This document shows, piece by piece, positions 1 to 10,552 of a DNA stretch of 58,581 nt. The stretch is from Paraphysomonas bandaiensis (taxonomy: Eukaryota; Chrysophyceae): positions 1 to 58,581 of the forward strand of contig CBFFRP010000237.1 in assembly GCA_965644295.1 (NCBI GenBank). The letters are read 5' to 3'. A program made the position numbers and the translations under genes. The notes below the pieces were generated by a model, which saw nothing but the letters and a program-made list of their open reading frames with translations, did no database searches and was not told where the DNA came from. Position 1 is the first letter of the stretch. Each line of letters opens with the position of its first letter.

Positions 1-392
1 CAGGGATGATAAGACCAACAATGTTAGTCATGACGAGTCTCAATCACCCGTAGTCGATACATCACGATCTAATACGGTCAGTATATTTCAGTTTCACTGC
101 TATAATGACTATATCATATCTGCTAACAGTTCATGTAATACTGTATTAATATTATACGAATTGAATATAATCCTACAACTGAATCACTGCCAGCTTCTGC
201 TTCAAGCAACGGTCATAATTCAAATACCTTAGAAGCAGCAAAACTTAACAAACTGAGCGTTGATACTACCATCCGATCCTATATAGTCACCATCATATAC
301 AGTCAATTTATTTACCACAGTAAGCGATTCAAAATATAAAAGTAGTTTCACTTTTATTTCTATTTATTGTGTATTACATTTGGCAAAGCCCG
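1..392. other. Gene-free flank
   Basis: AT-rich sequence with no convincing coding potential. It lies downstream of the minus-strand coiled-coil gene and presumably holds its 3' untranslated region; nothing else is recognisable. Confidence 0.4.
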
Positions 393-1433
393 TCAACTGG
401 ATTTCTGATGCTTCCACGGTGAAACAATTCTACCCCCAAATGATTCGAAAATAACAAGTAAACCCGACACACCAGCAAGTATGGTAGATACCAATCGAAA
501 GTTGTTGCTTGAAATGCTCTTGTGTACATTGTCGTCCTGTCTCTTCTCAGAGGATTTCAGAGAGTCGAACAGCTCCTTCCTGAGCTCGCTGTGAGAGCTA
601 TGAAGCCAGGACTCCGCAGCCTTCTGGTCATCAGATATTTCTTTCATTAGATCAGCTTGATTCGACATAAGGCGGTTCTCAGCGACTTTTCGCGCTTCCG
701 AAAGCTCCTTCTTGAGCTCCGCTTGTGCAGCCTGCAGTCGACTTTCTATTGCCTTCTGAGATTCCGATAATTCCTTTTTAAGCTCTACTTGCGCTGTTAG
801 TACTCTGTTTTCTGCTACTTTATGGTGATCTAGCAGCTCTTTCTTCAGCTCTGCTTGCGCTGCATAGAATTTATCATCTGCTATTTTCTGAGCTTCTGAA
901 AGATCACTTGCAACACTGACTTCAACACGCTTTTCGACATTCTTTATTGCGTCATAGAGCTCGTTTTTCAAAACAACCTGCGAAGAATTTATTTTTTTCT
1001 CTGCTTCCTTTTGAGCATCAGTAAGCTCTTTTTTGGCAGAGCTCTGGTTGGTCACTATGCGCTCCTCTGTTTGCTCCTGTAACTCCAATAGTTCACTCTT
1101 TAATGCCTCTAGTTTATGCCTAAATTCCGTTTCAATATCTTTTTGCGTTTGCGCAAGATTACGGAGTAGTTCTGACTGAAGGCGACTATATGCAGCGGCC
1201 TGCTCATCAGTGAGTCTTGATTTCATATCCATTTGTTGGGCATGTAATCTTTCTTCAGAGGATGCTTGGGCTACTTGGAGTCGATTTTCAGTTGCGATTC
1301 GATCGGCATTTAAACGCATTTCAATTTTATGCAGGTAGTCTCCTAGCGGCATCTCAACCTTCGAGCATAAACCTCGATAGGCACCAGCACATGACAACTG
1401 AATCAAACGGCATCGTCGATATCTGGAAGACAT
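393..1433 (-). CDS. Coiled-coil protein with C-terminal membrane anchor, probably mitochondrial (CCDC90/DUF1640-like architecture)
   Basis: This single-exon frame encodes 346 residues. The first 25 or so residues are rich in Arg and Ser with almost no acidic residues, as in a mitochondrial targeting peptide. Residues about 30-300 form a long coiled coil built from a degenerate repeat of about 28 residues (variants of KKEL..AQK.AE.RL..AQAEL). Near the C-terminus, at about residues 310-332, is one hydrophobic segment (LVSTILAGVSGLLVIF), followed by a short basic tail. A mitochondrial presequence, a coiled coil and a C-terminal transmembrane helix is the layout of the CCDC90/MCUR1 (DUF1640) family of inner-membrane proteins. 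The match here is architectural rather than by clear sequence motif, so the family assignment is tentative. The start is the first ATG after an in-frame break, and it leaves the presequence complete. The neighbouring gene is divergent. Confidence 0.7.
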   Translation of the reverse strand: MSSRYRRCRLIQLSCAGAYRGLCSKVEMPLGDYLHKIEMRLNADRIATENRLQVAQASSEERLHAQQMDMKSRLTDEQAAAYSRLQSELLRNLAQTQKDIETEFRHKLEALKSELLELQEQTEERIVTNQSSAKKELTDAQKEAEKKINSSQVVLKNELYDAIKNVEKRVEVSVASDLSEAQKIADDKFYAAQAELKKELLDHHKVAENRVLTAQVELKKELSESQKAIESRLQAAQAELKKELSEARKVAENRLMSNQADLMKEISDDQKAAESWLHSSHSELRKELFDSLKSSEKRQDDNVHKSISSNNFRLVSTILAGVSGLLVIFESFGGRIVSPWKHQKSS

Positions 1434-1920
1434 TCCACAAGTAGAACCACTGATGAATGAGTGTGCAGTCTCAATTATATAATAGTTCTATCCGAATATT
1501 AGAAAAGGCAGAGAGAGTGCTCCAACATGCCTTTGACGATGTTCAGATCTGGTCTGGGAGATGGATGCGTATGATTATGCATCTACACACATATCTACAC
1601 ACGCATCTACACATACATCTACACAACTGATGTATATATAGTAACTTTTATACTGTGTATTCCTCTCTATTCCATTACTGTACCGGAATACTGGTATACT
1701 GGTGTACTGTACCCATGAGCAATGCAGCAGTACATTCTTTTTAGCCGATCGTAGTTGGGGTATACCTATTGCTGTATGCATCTGTAGTTCCTCCTCAGCA
1801 CTTCACTGCATCCATCATACATTAAAATCCGTGTTGTTCTTGCAGTACATAGACATATATCTTGATCTTCAGTTGCCTGCTCGCGACTTCTTTCGAAGTA
1901 TTATCACTTATATTCAGCGG
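1434..1920. promoter_or_regulatory. Divergent intergenic region with 12-mer simple repeat
   Basis: This spacer separates two divergently transcribed genes and so probably carries both promoters. At about 1579-1626 it holds a short tandem repeat of roughly 12 bases (variants of ATCTACACACGC). No specific binding site can be assigned. Confidence 0.35.
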
Positions 1921-2235
1921 ATGTTAAAGCACGCCTCTGCCTTATTTAGACGACCTACTTATTCGTTTTCGTCTTGTTCTCGAACTGGTTGTGCGAGCCA
2001 CTCATCCCGTCGAAGTTTTTGTACTTCCAAAAGCAACAGTGAGCAGCCTGACGGTAGTGATGATGAAGTGCATCCACATTGGAAAGCCATGGAATCCAGG
2101 GTGATCAATAGAAAGCCGAAGAAAAGAGGGGAGGCTCATTTCGGACATTCATCAGTTCCCAAGAGTGAGGAAGACTACTGGGCTGATGCTGGCGCTTATG
2201 ATTCCCATCAACGAACGAGAAACGATAAAAAATAA
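1921..2235 (+). CDS. Small mitochondrial-targeted protein, unknown function
   Basis: The frame stays open further upstream, but the ATG at 1921 gives a 104-residue protein with a typical mitochondrial presequence: residues 1-37 are rich in Ser, Arg and Phe and carry no acidic residue. The mature part is hydrophilic, with an acidic stretch (DGSDDE) and then HPHWKAMESRV, a basic linker and PKSEEDYWADAG. The Trp/Arg/acidic pattern looks conserved rather than random, but I do not recognise the family. It is divergent from the coiled-coil gene at 393-1433, which also has a mitochondrial-like N-terminus. The chance of a real gene is good; function unknown. Confidence 0.55.
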   Translation: MLKHASALFRRPTYSFSSCSRTGCASHSSRRSFCTSKSNSEQPDGSDDEVHPHWKAMESRVINRKPKKRGEAHFGHSSVPKSEEDYWADAGAYDSHQRTRNDKK

Positions 2236-3490
2236 TCAGATTATTCAGATAGCGTAGGTATCACGTAATGCTTTTGAAGATATGTATTTATGACACTTAT
2301 GCATGATACATGAGTAAATTAATGTACCTAGTTGTATAAATACTTGAGAGTTAGTGGAACGACACTGTTGGTGATAAAATTTATGCGTGTGAATATTTCG
2401 ACTTGTTGCACCTTTCCATACTGTACTCCGTTGAAGTAGGTATTTTTCGGAATGTATATTTACTATATATAATATATACAGTGTTTTTTATTGTGTCACA
2501 GCTTTGACTCAATGTTATGTATTTAGAATATTCAGGAACGATCTGTTATGATCGGCTTATCTGGTGCTCACCTTTCATTATTGTATATACCCAACGCTAA
2601 ATCAATATTATAGTAGTAGTATTGGATAGAGGATAGAGTTAGCTATTCTCCTATCTCATATATATATGAAGAGCACTACCAGTGAATATACAACCACCGA
2701 ATCTTATATAGGACACAGGTGGAATTAACGCTTCACTTGTATAACAAGTTAGCACCATATATACGCTCATGCCAAATTAGTCGACCAAGGAGTGGGGTAC
2801 GAATCAGGGCCAGGGTGGTGGAACACTTAAACTTAGAAAATTATTAATAGTAATTGCAATTAAAAATTGCATAAAATTACGTAATAATTACAATTTAATT
2901 GCTCGCTGGAAGGTTGTAATTAAATTACAATTAATTGGCTATTATTTAGTAGTTAGTATGAGGACATAATATTAGAATTAGAACTTGGAAAGCATTATGG
3001 ACGATGGTCATAATGGTTATTATAATGGCTATTAAAGGAAGATTGGCATCTCATAATAATTTCTTTAAATTAAGAACGGTACTTTTCTTTGTACGACCGA
3101 TTATGTTTCCATCCTCTTGGCCTTGAGATACAAGACTAGGTTCAGCTCGATCTGTAGCATATATGTGTAACGCGTAATATTCTTCTAGTTTTAAGATGTC
3201 TATAAGTAATTTGGTAATCACATTCTTACCGGTCCTGCCTTACAGGATACTGCAGGATTGACGTGCAATATGAACTACGAATCATATGGACGTGCAGCGG
3301 TATGTACATGCTATTATCAGGGCTTATATTATGCAGTCGAAATCATGAATATTTAGTGTTTTTTGGTCATGATGTAAATAATATACTCGATTATATTATT
3401 ATAGTTATAATTTACAATATCGTGTGTATCATTAAGCTAGAAATGTCTGACAACTTAACAAGGGTGTTTTTTACCCAACTCGAGAACTTT
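2236..3490. other. Gene-free AT-rich region with palindromes
   Basis: No credible coding sequence. At 2840-2945 lies an AT-rich stretch of alternating AATTG/CAATT words, including a perfect 17-base palindrome near 2916 (TTGTAATTAAATTACAA). It resembles the foldback remnant near 25900-25960, so both may derive from one MITE-like family. Confidence 0.35.
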
Positions 3491-4132
3491 AATGATGGCC
3501 GTCAGAAATGGAAATGCAGAGAAAGACAAAAGTCGTATCCGCGACAAAGAAAAGCAGGATGGTTCAACTTGGCTTAGCATGCAAAGCATCCCGAAGGCTG
3601 GGATGCCAAGGTCAGGGCAGCTTTACGTTGAACTGGTTCCAAGGATTCTAGTGTTGAGAGAAGTTTCTCCTTCCGCTTTTAAAGCGTTCAGATTGTTGGA
3701 GTAAATAACTATGGACGGTCATACATTTTCTTCTGTGGAGAAAGCGTTGACGAGAAAGAATACCAGTCTGTAGCCAATATCAAGAAGAACAATCATGAAG
3801 TGTGTCTGAATGAAAGAAATGTTGCCTATTTTATTTGGCCTAGTTTACAGAATGGTTGGACATTTATGTGCTACAACACACTATATTGCAATGATTGCTA
3901 TGTGGTGTGATATAAAATGCAGATGCACAAAGAGTCTTGCTTTGCTGTGGTGTCTGACGAATACGAGGATGAGGATGACATCAGATTTTGGCAGAATCAC
4001 TTTTGGTGACTATATATATATTAATATTATATATATTATATGCTGGACGAACTTTAATTTGATAAGGGTTGTTAGGGTTAGGACTAACCAATCAATTGGT
4101 TGGGTGTAATCTTACTCTACTACTATAATTGT
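3491..4132 (+). other. Degenerate coding-like segment upstream of the hAT-like exons
   Basis: Short open stretches in different frames have amino-acid composition more like protein than noise. Examples are a frame at about 3711-3913 containing SYIFFCGESVDEKEYQ and a frame ending near 4006 with DEDDIRFWQNHFW. The latter resembles the acidic/Trp-rich segment that usually precedes the hAT dimerisation domain. I could not join them with convincing splice sites. They may be decayed upstream parts of the hAT-like gene at 4133-4601. Confidence 0.25.
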
Positions 4133-4601
4133 TGTGTAGAAAGACTTTTCAGTAGAGCAAAAATCCATCATATGGCACCTCATCGATTGGAGGCCCTTAT
4201 GTTCTTGAACTTTAATATAGACTTCTGTGGAATGTAAGTACAGTTGAAGATGCTATTCGTACTTATAATAAGTAGTCAATTTAATTTTATCCTCCTATTG
4301 CCAGCACAGATCCTAAAATGAAAGGGTTTGTAGCCTTCGGAGCTGCAACAATAGGTGAGGCATATGGACTTCTGCTTGTAGTCTACAAAATATTTACTCA
4401 TTCTCTGATATTCCTCTTTATTTCTCTGATATACAGTGCAGGTGTGGAATTCTTCTTATATTCTTCCAATATGTGATTGGACACTGTAACATTTAGTAAC
4501 GCAACTCTCACTTATCACCAGGTGCAACTGCGAAATTACCTGATGGGCGGCAACCAACTGGTGCACGCCTGCCTCTTGCAGCACTAACACTTAGAGATTA
4601 A
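4133..4601 (+). pseudogene. hAT-transposase C-terminal (dimerisation) domain fragment, with two apparent introns
   Basis: The frame at 4133-4233 contains VERLFSRAK and LEALMFLNFN, the signature start and core of the hAT-family C-terminal dimerisation region (family pattern: S-x-E-R-x-F-S ... L-x-A-L-x-F-L). A GTAAGT donor at 4234 follows. An acceptor at 4303-4304 restores the frame (exon 4305-4354), and a second intron from 4355 to 4521 leads to a last exon 4522-4601 ending in TAA. All phases agree, which argues against chance. The tail beyond the hAT domain (GAATIGATAKLPDGRQP and on) is not one I recognise. No DDE catalytic core is visible upstream, so this is either a transposon remnant or the end of a host gene derived from a transposase. 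Confidence 0.5.
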
Positions 4602-5543
4602 GGACTATAAAGAGACTATTCTGGATCGTATTAAGCCTAATGAGTTTGAATTCGATCTCCGCTCTTGTTTGATATATTCTATCATAGTATATTGAATAAA
4701 ACGAACCGAATCCACGAACTATCTTCCACCAAGATTTTGGTGTACTGGGGTTTTGGTATACAGGATTAATGAAACAAAGTCGATTATATTACTACGATTG
4801 CCATTAATTGAAGGAGACAGCCTCCATTCCGATAAGGGACAATATATCATGCCGTGTATTGGCGCCCACATGAAATGAGCCGATATATAATTTGCTGGCA
4901 TGATGAATGCTCATGGATGGAAGATGATGCGTGCAACAATATAGAACGCATATATTTAATTATTATCTTGTGCAAAAAAAGTACATAAAATTCCCGGACT
5001 CTTCGCACGACTATCGACTTTATACGACGTATTGTACTATAATGAGATATATATCTTGTTATATCATACATCATCTATCTGGCAGTGAGTGATGTATTAA
5101 CTACGGTTAAAAAGCAACTACGACAGGCATGTCGTGATAATACCCCAGGATCCAGTTGATACTCCAGACCCAATAGAGCACCACTAGAACTACCATAGCA
5201 GAAGACGTAAGGGCAAAACAATGCTGCACAACTAACGTGTTACTTCATCTCTCGTCTAATTTTTTTGAATAAGATATATACTTTTATATTCCAAATAAAT
5301 AAATTGATGAAATTGTAGTAAAAGTAGCAGTTGAAAAAAGCTTTTATTTTCTCATAATATTATTTGCTGGGTTCGATAAACGATAAACTACCACTTTCCA
5401 CTTTTACACTATATTGAAATTAGAGTGAATTGAAGCAGGAAGAAGGTAAACAGACGTGTTAGCAAAGGAAAACACAACGACGGTAACACTTGAAGATTTG
5501 AAAAATGGTGGAAATATAAGATATTGATCGCCAAGCATTGTAT
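4602..5543. other. Gene-free region
   Basis: No supported gene, RNA or clear repeat. Short open frames here have no recognisable features. Confidence 0.4.
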
Positions 5544-6959
5544 TTACACGTGTGAATACAAAGACTGTATGGCATTTTCAATCCAATCACGATGAACGTC
5601 CTCAACACAATCCACTTCGTCATGCAAATCATAAACAACCAATGCAATAGCTCCACTCCTGTTTCTATATTTTTCAATATTGTGCCATCGCACATCTCGG
5701 TGCACCTTGCCTTTCTCCCTGAAATGGGATACCAATACTTCCAGTTATTCATCTTTGTACTGCTCACGCTCTGACTCCAGTACCGTGGAGAAGTGTGGCA
5801 TGATCAACGCATCAGCTCCAGACCAGTGTTCTAGCCTGACCATAGTGGAGAACTCTGGATAGAGCAAGTGCCACATATGTCTCTCTTTTGCTAACTTTTC
5901 GCTGCGGCTATGCTTATTGTCGAACTTAAGAACGCATAACGCAGAACATGGCTGCGTGACAGTTACACACAGCCAAGCTTTTCCCGTTGATACGCGACCT
6001 AGGTCCTCCAAAGCCACCAACGTCTTGACATTCTTGTTCGGATATTTGTCATCATCTACCTTTGAACATCTTCATAAGACACGGAATGGAAGGTTACTGC
6101 GTGCATTCCTTTGCGGAATTTCAACAGACATCTTTTGTTTCATTAGGGTGGTGAAGGATGCTTCTGGTGGATCAACATGCGCCAATGCACCAGAGTCAAC
6201 AGGAAACCATGAAACTAGCCACTCCTCGGCAGTGGTTAGGATGCCAATCACTGGTCCCATACCATAAAAGCCCTCTACCAACAATATTTGATCCATTAAT
6301 TTACTCAGAACAGTAGACTGAAGGAGCACATTATATCCAGGCTTCTTGACTTCTACCACACCCACCAAGTACATATCCATTGCAAGTACAAAAATATCTG
6401 GTCGAATTGCTTTATTGTCACTTCCGCATTGAAATCTAACAGAATATTTAGCGCCAACAATATATCTTCCAAGAATCTTCTGACAAAGTACGCGACATCA
6501 TCTTTTGAGCTGTAGTACAAGAACTTTCCATGACCACCTCGTCTCGTGTGAGCCTTTCTCCAAATAGTATTAGCAGCATTTAAAACTTCGTCAGGAACTG
6601 AGGGAAAGAAAGGTAAATCCATCTCAACGCGACTACATGAAGCGTGCTCCTTCTCACTGGGAACAGAAGGCGGAGAGAATGTTATATTTTGCTGAAGTTC
6701 TGGAATACCATCCTTCAGCTTTCCACATACCGTAACATAGAAACACAAATGAATCACACGAATACAAGTATGCTCATTTTTTACTTCCAGACAGAGCCTT
6801 CTTCTCATCCAGCAGTCTGTTGAGAGTCTCAGTTCGAGAGTTAATTAACTGACGGGTTTCGCTCTTCTCTTGGGCAGTGGTGGCGTCGGAATCCAACTCA
6901 GTTTCATATTTGGCCATTCTAGCCTTTAAATAAGCGATTTCCTTGTCCAGTTGAGCCAT
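5544..6959 (-). pseudogene. Broken nuclease-kinase (Crinkler-type REase + protein-kinase-like) gene
   Basis: Three successive parts of one family can be read on this strand. The N-terminal part (6774-6959) is a short charged coiled coil beginning MAQLDKEIAYLKARM; a GT donor near 6784 suggests a short intron after it. The next part (about 6072-6760) is a PD-(D/E)XK-type nuclease region containing GVVEVKKPG, with the E-x-K motif. The last part (5544-6071) is protein-kinase-like, with a Gly-rich segment, VLKF as candidate ATP-binding Lys, and the catalytic-loop pattern HRDVRWHN. This REase-kinase arrangement is known from Crinkler-like effectors of oomycetes and other eukaryotes. The copy is dead as read: there is a one-base frame change at about 6415-6440, an in-frame TGA at 6072-6074 and an in-frame TAA at 5745-5747. 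The gene starts 318 bases from the divergent TRAPPC4 gene. Confidence 0.75.
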
Positions 6960-7276
6960 TTTCTCTGGTTATTGTTGTGAGTGATAGACAATGTGTTTCC
7001 ATATTTAGTTGCTGCTCAGTTTAGGTGAGAATTTAGCTACTTCGTAAGTCGGCCCAAGGGCTGTCATTATACTGCTGTAGGCCTACACCCGATTGAAAAA
7101 AAAAGTGAATGCAGTGATGCAGTCATACACAGTGTACTGTATGGTATCGGTATCATGTATATGGTATATACGGTATAGTTGTCTATCTCATGCATGTTTG
7201 TGTACTGGGGGAATTATCATAATATAATATTGCTACTGCTATCTCTGCTGTATATCCGTCTGCAGTGTATCACTAC

Positions 7277-7850
7277 ATGTATCTACAGCTCTTCATTATC
7301 AACAGATCTGGGGGTTTGGTGTACAACAAGGTGGCTACTGAAAACACTGTTGTAACTATTAATTATGTCAACAGAACCTTTCCCCGAATGCACCCAACCT
7401 TAATATTAATGACTGGCTTCGTCTAGGATCTACATTCCATGGTTTGCATGCTATAGCATCACAGGTACATTGGTATATCTGCTTCTCATTTGCGTCAACA
7501 GGTCACTTCTGATTATAGGTTGCACCGGTACTATCGACGGGAATAGAGAGACTAGAAACAGATACATTGGTGCTTCAATGTTTTCAGTCATTGACCGGAG
7601 CAAAATTCGTGGTGACCGCGACCCCTGGCACGGCAGAATTGGACTCATTGTTACAAAGCATCTATGAAATATATGCAGACTATGTTTTGAAGGTACAATG
7701 CCTCTCCTTATGACTATGTGATGTGTAATATGCGGCCTCTAGAACCCTTTTTATGAAATGGATATGCCTATTCGGTGCGAATTATTTAACAAACATCTGG
7801 AGACCCTCATCCAGAGAACCACCGCTGGCTCAAAGCGTAGACAAGGCTAG
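7277..7850 (+). CDS. TRAPPC4: TRAPP complex subunit 4 (Trs23/synbindin)
   Basis: Four exons at 7277-7330, 7375-7464, 7519-7692 and 7743-7850, all joining in phase 0 across introns of 44, 54 and 50 bases, give a 141-residue protein. This equals the usual length of the short Trs23 form that lacks the central insertion of the animal protein. Family landmarks are [11 protein letters not shown] near the N-terminus, [49 protein letters not shown] and the C-terminal [21 protein letters not shown]4 is a core subunit of the TRAPP tethering complex that activates Rab1/Ypt1 in ER-Golgi traffic. ATG 7277 is chosen because it yields the expected short hydrophobic strand ([13 protein letters not shown]). 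Intact, with no oddities apart from the tiny introns. Confidence 0.92.
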
Positions 7851-8047
7851 TGACTGACGTGTATTTCATGTTCTTGCAGTGGTGGGAGTATAGATAGTGA
7901 ATATCTTGTAGTTTTCAATAGCTCTCTGACTAATTTGTTTGTAAGTAAATTCAAGAGTAGTATATACATTTTCTTGTACAGCGTGAGTCCCGATATATAG
8001 TATGGGTTCACGATTCGACCAGTTGCTTCGACGGTGTCATTTTTAAA

Positions 8048-8204
8048 CCTACTAAATTTCCATTTGTTCCTACTAAAACGTCAGTTGAGCCGCATTGAAG
8101 TTTAGTAGAATTGATAAAAATTAACTCAGTAGAAACACCTGCAAAATTTAGTAGGAGCAAATGATACTTTTAGTTTAGTAGGAACAAATGAAAACGTTAG
8201 TAGG
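8048..8204. repeat. Foldback element with 31-base inverted arms
   Basis: The arms at 8048-8078 and 8174-8204 are near-perfect reverse complements built from the word TTAGTAGGAACAAATG. Further partial copies of the TTAGTAGG word lie between and beside them. This looks like a small MITE or foldback remnant rather than a transcription terminator. Confidence 0.6.
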
Positions 8205-8340
8205 GACAAAATATTTCCGGTTCCTTTGATTTTTGAACTGTGTATACGTGTATACTTGGTTTTAACCACACTCACCATCACAGCACAAAAAACACTGTTG
8301 TTATGTACGAAAAAAACGTAACAGTCAATTCGGACTCGAC

Positions 8341-9020
8341 TCAAATGAAGTATGTGAAATTCATATGACAGCAGCGGACAACACTCCCAGTGACCCAATC
8401 ACAGGGCAAAATGATGTGCAGGTAACTTCATTATATTCGACTCATTCTTATACTTAAAGATGTCTCCAAAGGAGAGCAGATCCAATACTAAAGAGCGCAT
8501 ATAGAGAAGGCTGCACAACAAGCCAAAATAGGGGCTGAGTCGAAGAAGGTTCAAAAACAGTGGAAGCGGATCGGTTCAGACCTTCTCAGTCAATATCCAA
8601 CGTTAGAGCTGCGAAGGCTAACGCACCAGAGCATATTTCTTTAGTTTGTTACACCTGCACTTGTCACGACAATTGCCCGAGATATAGATCCTGAGCACCT
8701 CTTTTTCAACAGAGGAAACTCTGTGTTGTTCACTGTGAGTAAGATATAACAAGATGCGTGCTATTTGGATTCGTATTTATGGCGAACGATTCGTGTTTAC
8801 TGGTGTCCAGAATAAGGTCCGTCCACTGTGTTCAGGACTGGAATAATACCGAAAAGAGTTCAGAAGAAATTATCCTACGATTTCGTCGTTTGGCATACTA
8901 TTTGCCGAAACATTCACTTCCAACTTTACGTTTGACAAGCTTCACTCTGAAGATGTCTCCTTGAAGTTTAAGAGTATTCGTAGAGGGATTATTAATCCGA
9001 AGCAATTCCTGCGTTGACAC
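8341..9020 (+). pseudogene. Decayed coding sequence, family unknown
   Basis: Several consecutive stretches read like protein. The frame at about 8346-8402 ends in a CAG/GTAACT donor. A frame from about 8540 to 8733 encodes KKVQKQWKRIGSDLLSQYP, then, after one in-frame TAG at about 8643, FVTPALVTTIARDIDPEHLF, ending at a GTGAGT donor. A third stretch at about 8890-9020 contains FAETFTSNFTFDKLHSEDV. Frames do not join cleanly. I read it as a mutated gene; I cannot name the family. Confidence 0.3.
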
Positions 9021-9361
9021 GATTGGTGCAGCACGGAGTAGATATGTGGGGAAAATGGAATGGGTATAGAACAAAAGAAAGAAGCAAACAGTTGTGCACG
9101 CTCATAGGAAAGATGGGAAGCAACACACAGTATTAAGTAATAATGCGTACACGAGGCGGACAACCAAGGCCTCGACATCATATATGTATTCCTGTGCGTG
9201 ATGACTATTACAAGCTGTTTTATGCCTATTATAACAAATACAACAAGCAAATCAAACAGAGGGTATGACCACACAGGGATGGTTGCAATGGGCGTTTGGG
9301 TGAGGCGGGAAAGCATAATTCGTTTATGTTTGATTGTGTAATAGAAAACACTGGCAACGCA

Positions 9362-9799
9362 TATCGTCATATATATAATGAATGTCGATTCCGAAGATTT
9401 TGAGTACTTTGGTTATATTGTCAAACTCTAGCAAATGATTTGTCTGTGTATGCAAGCACACTCTCTGATAGTAAATAATTTAGTAGAGTAATACATTAAA
9501 TTTAATTGATTAGGACGTAAATATATTACTTCTTATAAGTGTGGTTACTGACTGTGGTTAATGAGTGTGGTTAAGACCATTATCGTCATATATATAATGA
9601 ATGTCGATTCCGAAGATTTTGAGTACTTTGGTTATATTGTCAAACTCTAGCAAATGATTTGTCTGTGTATGCAAGCACACTCTCTGATAGTAAATAATTT
9701 AGTAGAGTAATACATTAAATTTAATTGATTAGGACGTAAATATATTACTTCTTATAAGTGTGGTTACTGACTGTGGTTAATGAGTGTGGTTAAGACCAT
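9362..9799. repeat. Tandem direct duplication, 2 x 219 bp
   Basis: Bases 9362-9580 are followed immediately by a copy at 9581-9799 with no difference that I could find by eye. The unit starts TATCGTCATATATATAATG and ends GTTAAGACCAT. It contains no gene. The apparent identity indicates a recent duplication, or an assembly artefact. Confidence 0.92.
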
Positions 9800-10016
9800 G
9801 ACAAGCGACATGCTATTCGTTTCAGGTATAAACTATCCATTTGTTTGGAATAGTCACTGTGCTGTCTATAATTCCCCAATTACCACCAACACCAAGTGAC
9901 GGGATCAGGGTTGTGTGAGCATTATCATGGGTTTGCTACCCGGTTACGTCAGTAGAAATAACTCCATCTTCCATACGCACAGGCAGTATTGGTCAATGTA
10001 AGGACGGAACATATAA

Positions 10017-10242
10017 GTTGGAGTGTTAGATGATGTGCTCTTGATAGTTGGTTCTTGATTGTAGTTCATCTTTAATTGTGTAATATAATGAAATCACGTA
10101 CATATGACTGTCGATATCATAATTAGAATAGAATGTTGAACCGAATATTGAAGTTGAGTGTTTGTACTTTCCCGGTGCTCATATGAGCGTTCTGTTGATC
10201 CTAATTAAAGCTAAAAAGGCGTTTTTGAGAAAAAGTGGGGGT
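10017..10242 (+). repeat. Dispersed repeat B, copy 1
   Basis: About 226 bases matching 37507-37742 in the same orientation, with scattered substitutions and small indels. Shared blocks include AATGAAATCACGTACATATG and GTTGAACCGAATATTGAAGT. No coding capacity is seen; nature of the element unknown. Confidence 0.8.
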
Positions 10243-10552
10243 AATTTTATAGAACGAATTAGCTGATGTACACTGTACAAAGTAGGATTATGGGCTCAAT
10301 GCACGGGTAGGAAAAGCAAATAGGTCATAGGAATAATTTTAATCACCTGTTGAAGAAAATGAGATCATATTATATTAACAAATACACTTGAGTTGATGTC
10401 ACTCTGTATACGTGAATAGCAGCCACAGGGCAAGGTAAATAGTATTGAGTAAATGAAAATATTAAAAATTAAATTAATTTGAACATAATAATACCACCAC
10501 GTAAATATGTATAATTTTTTGAGAGTAAACCACCGCGTCCATAAATAGTAGC

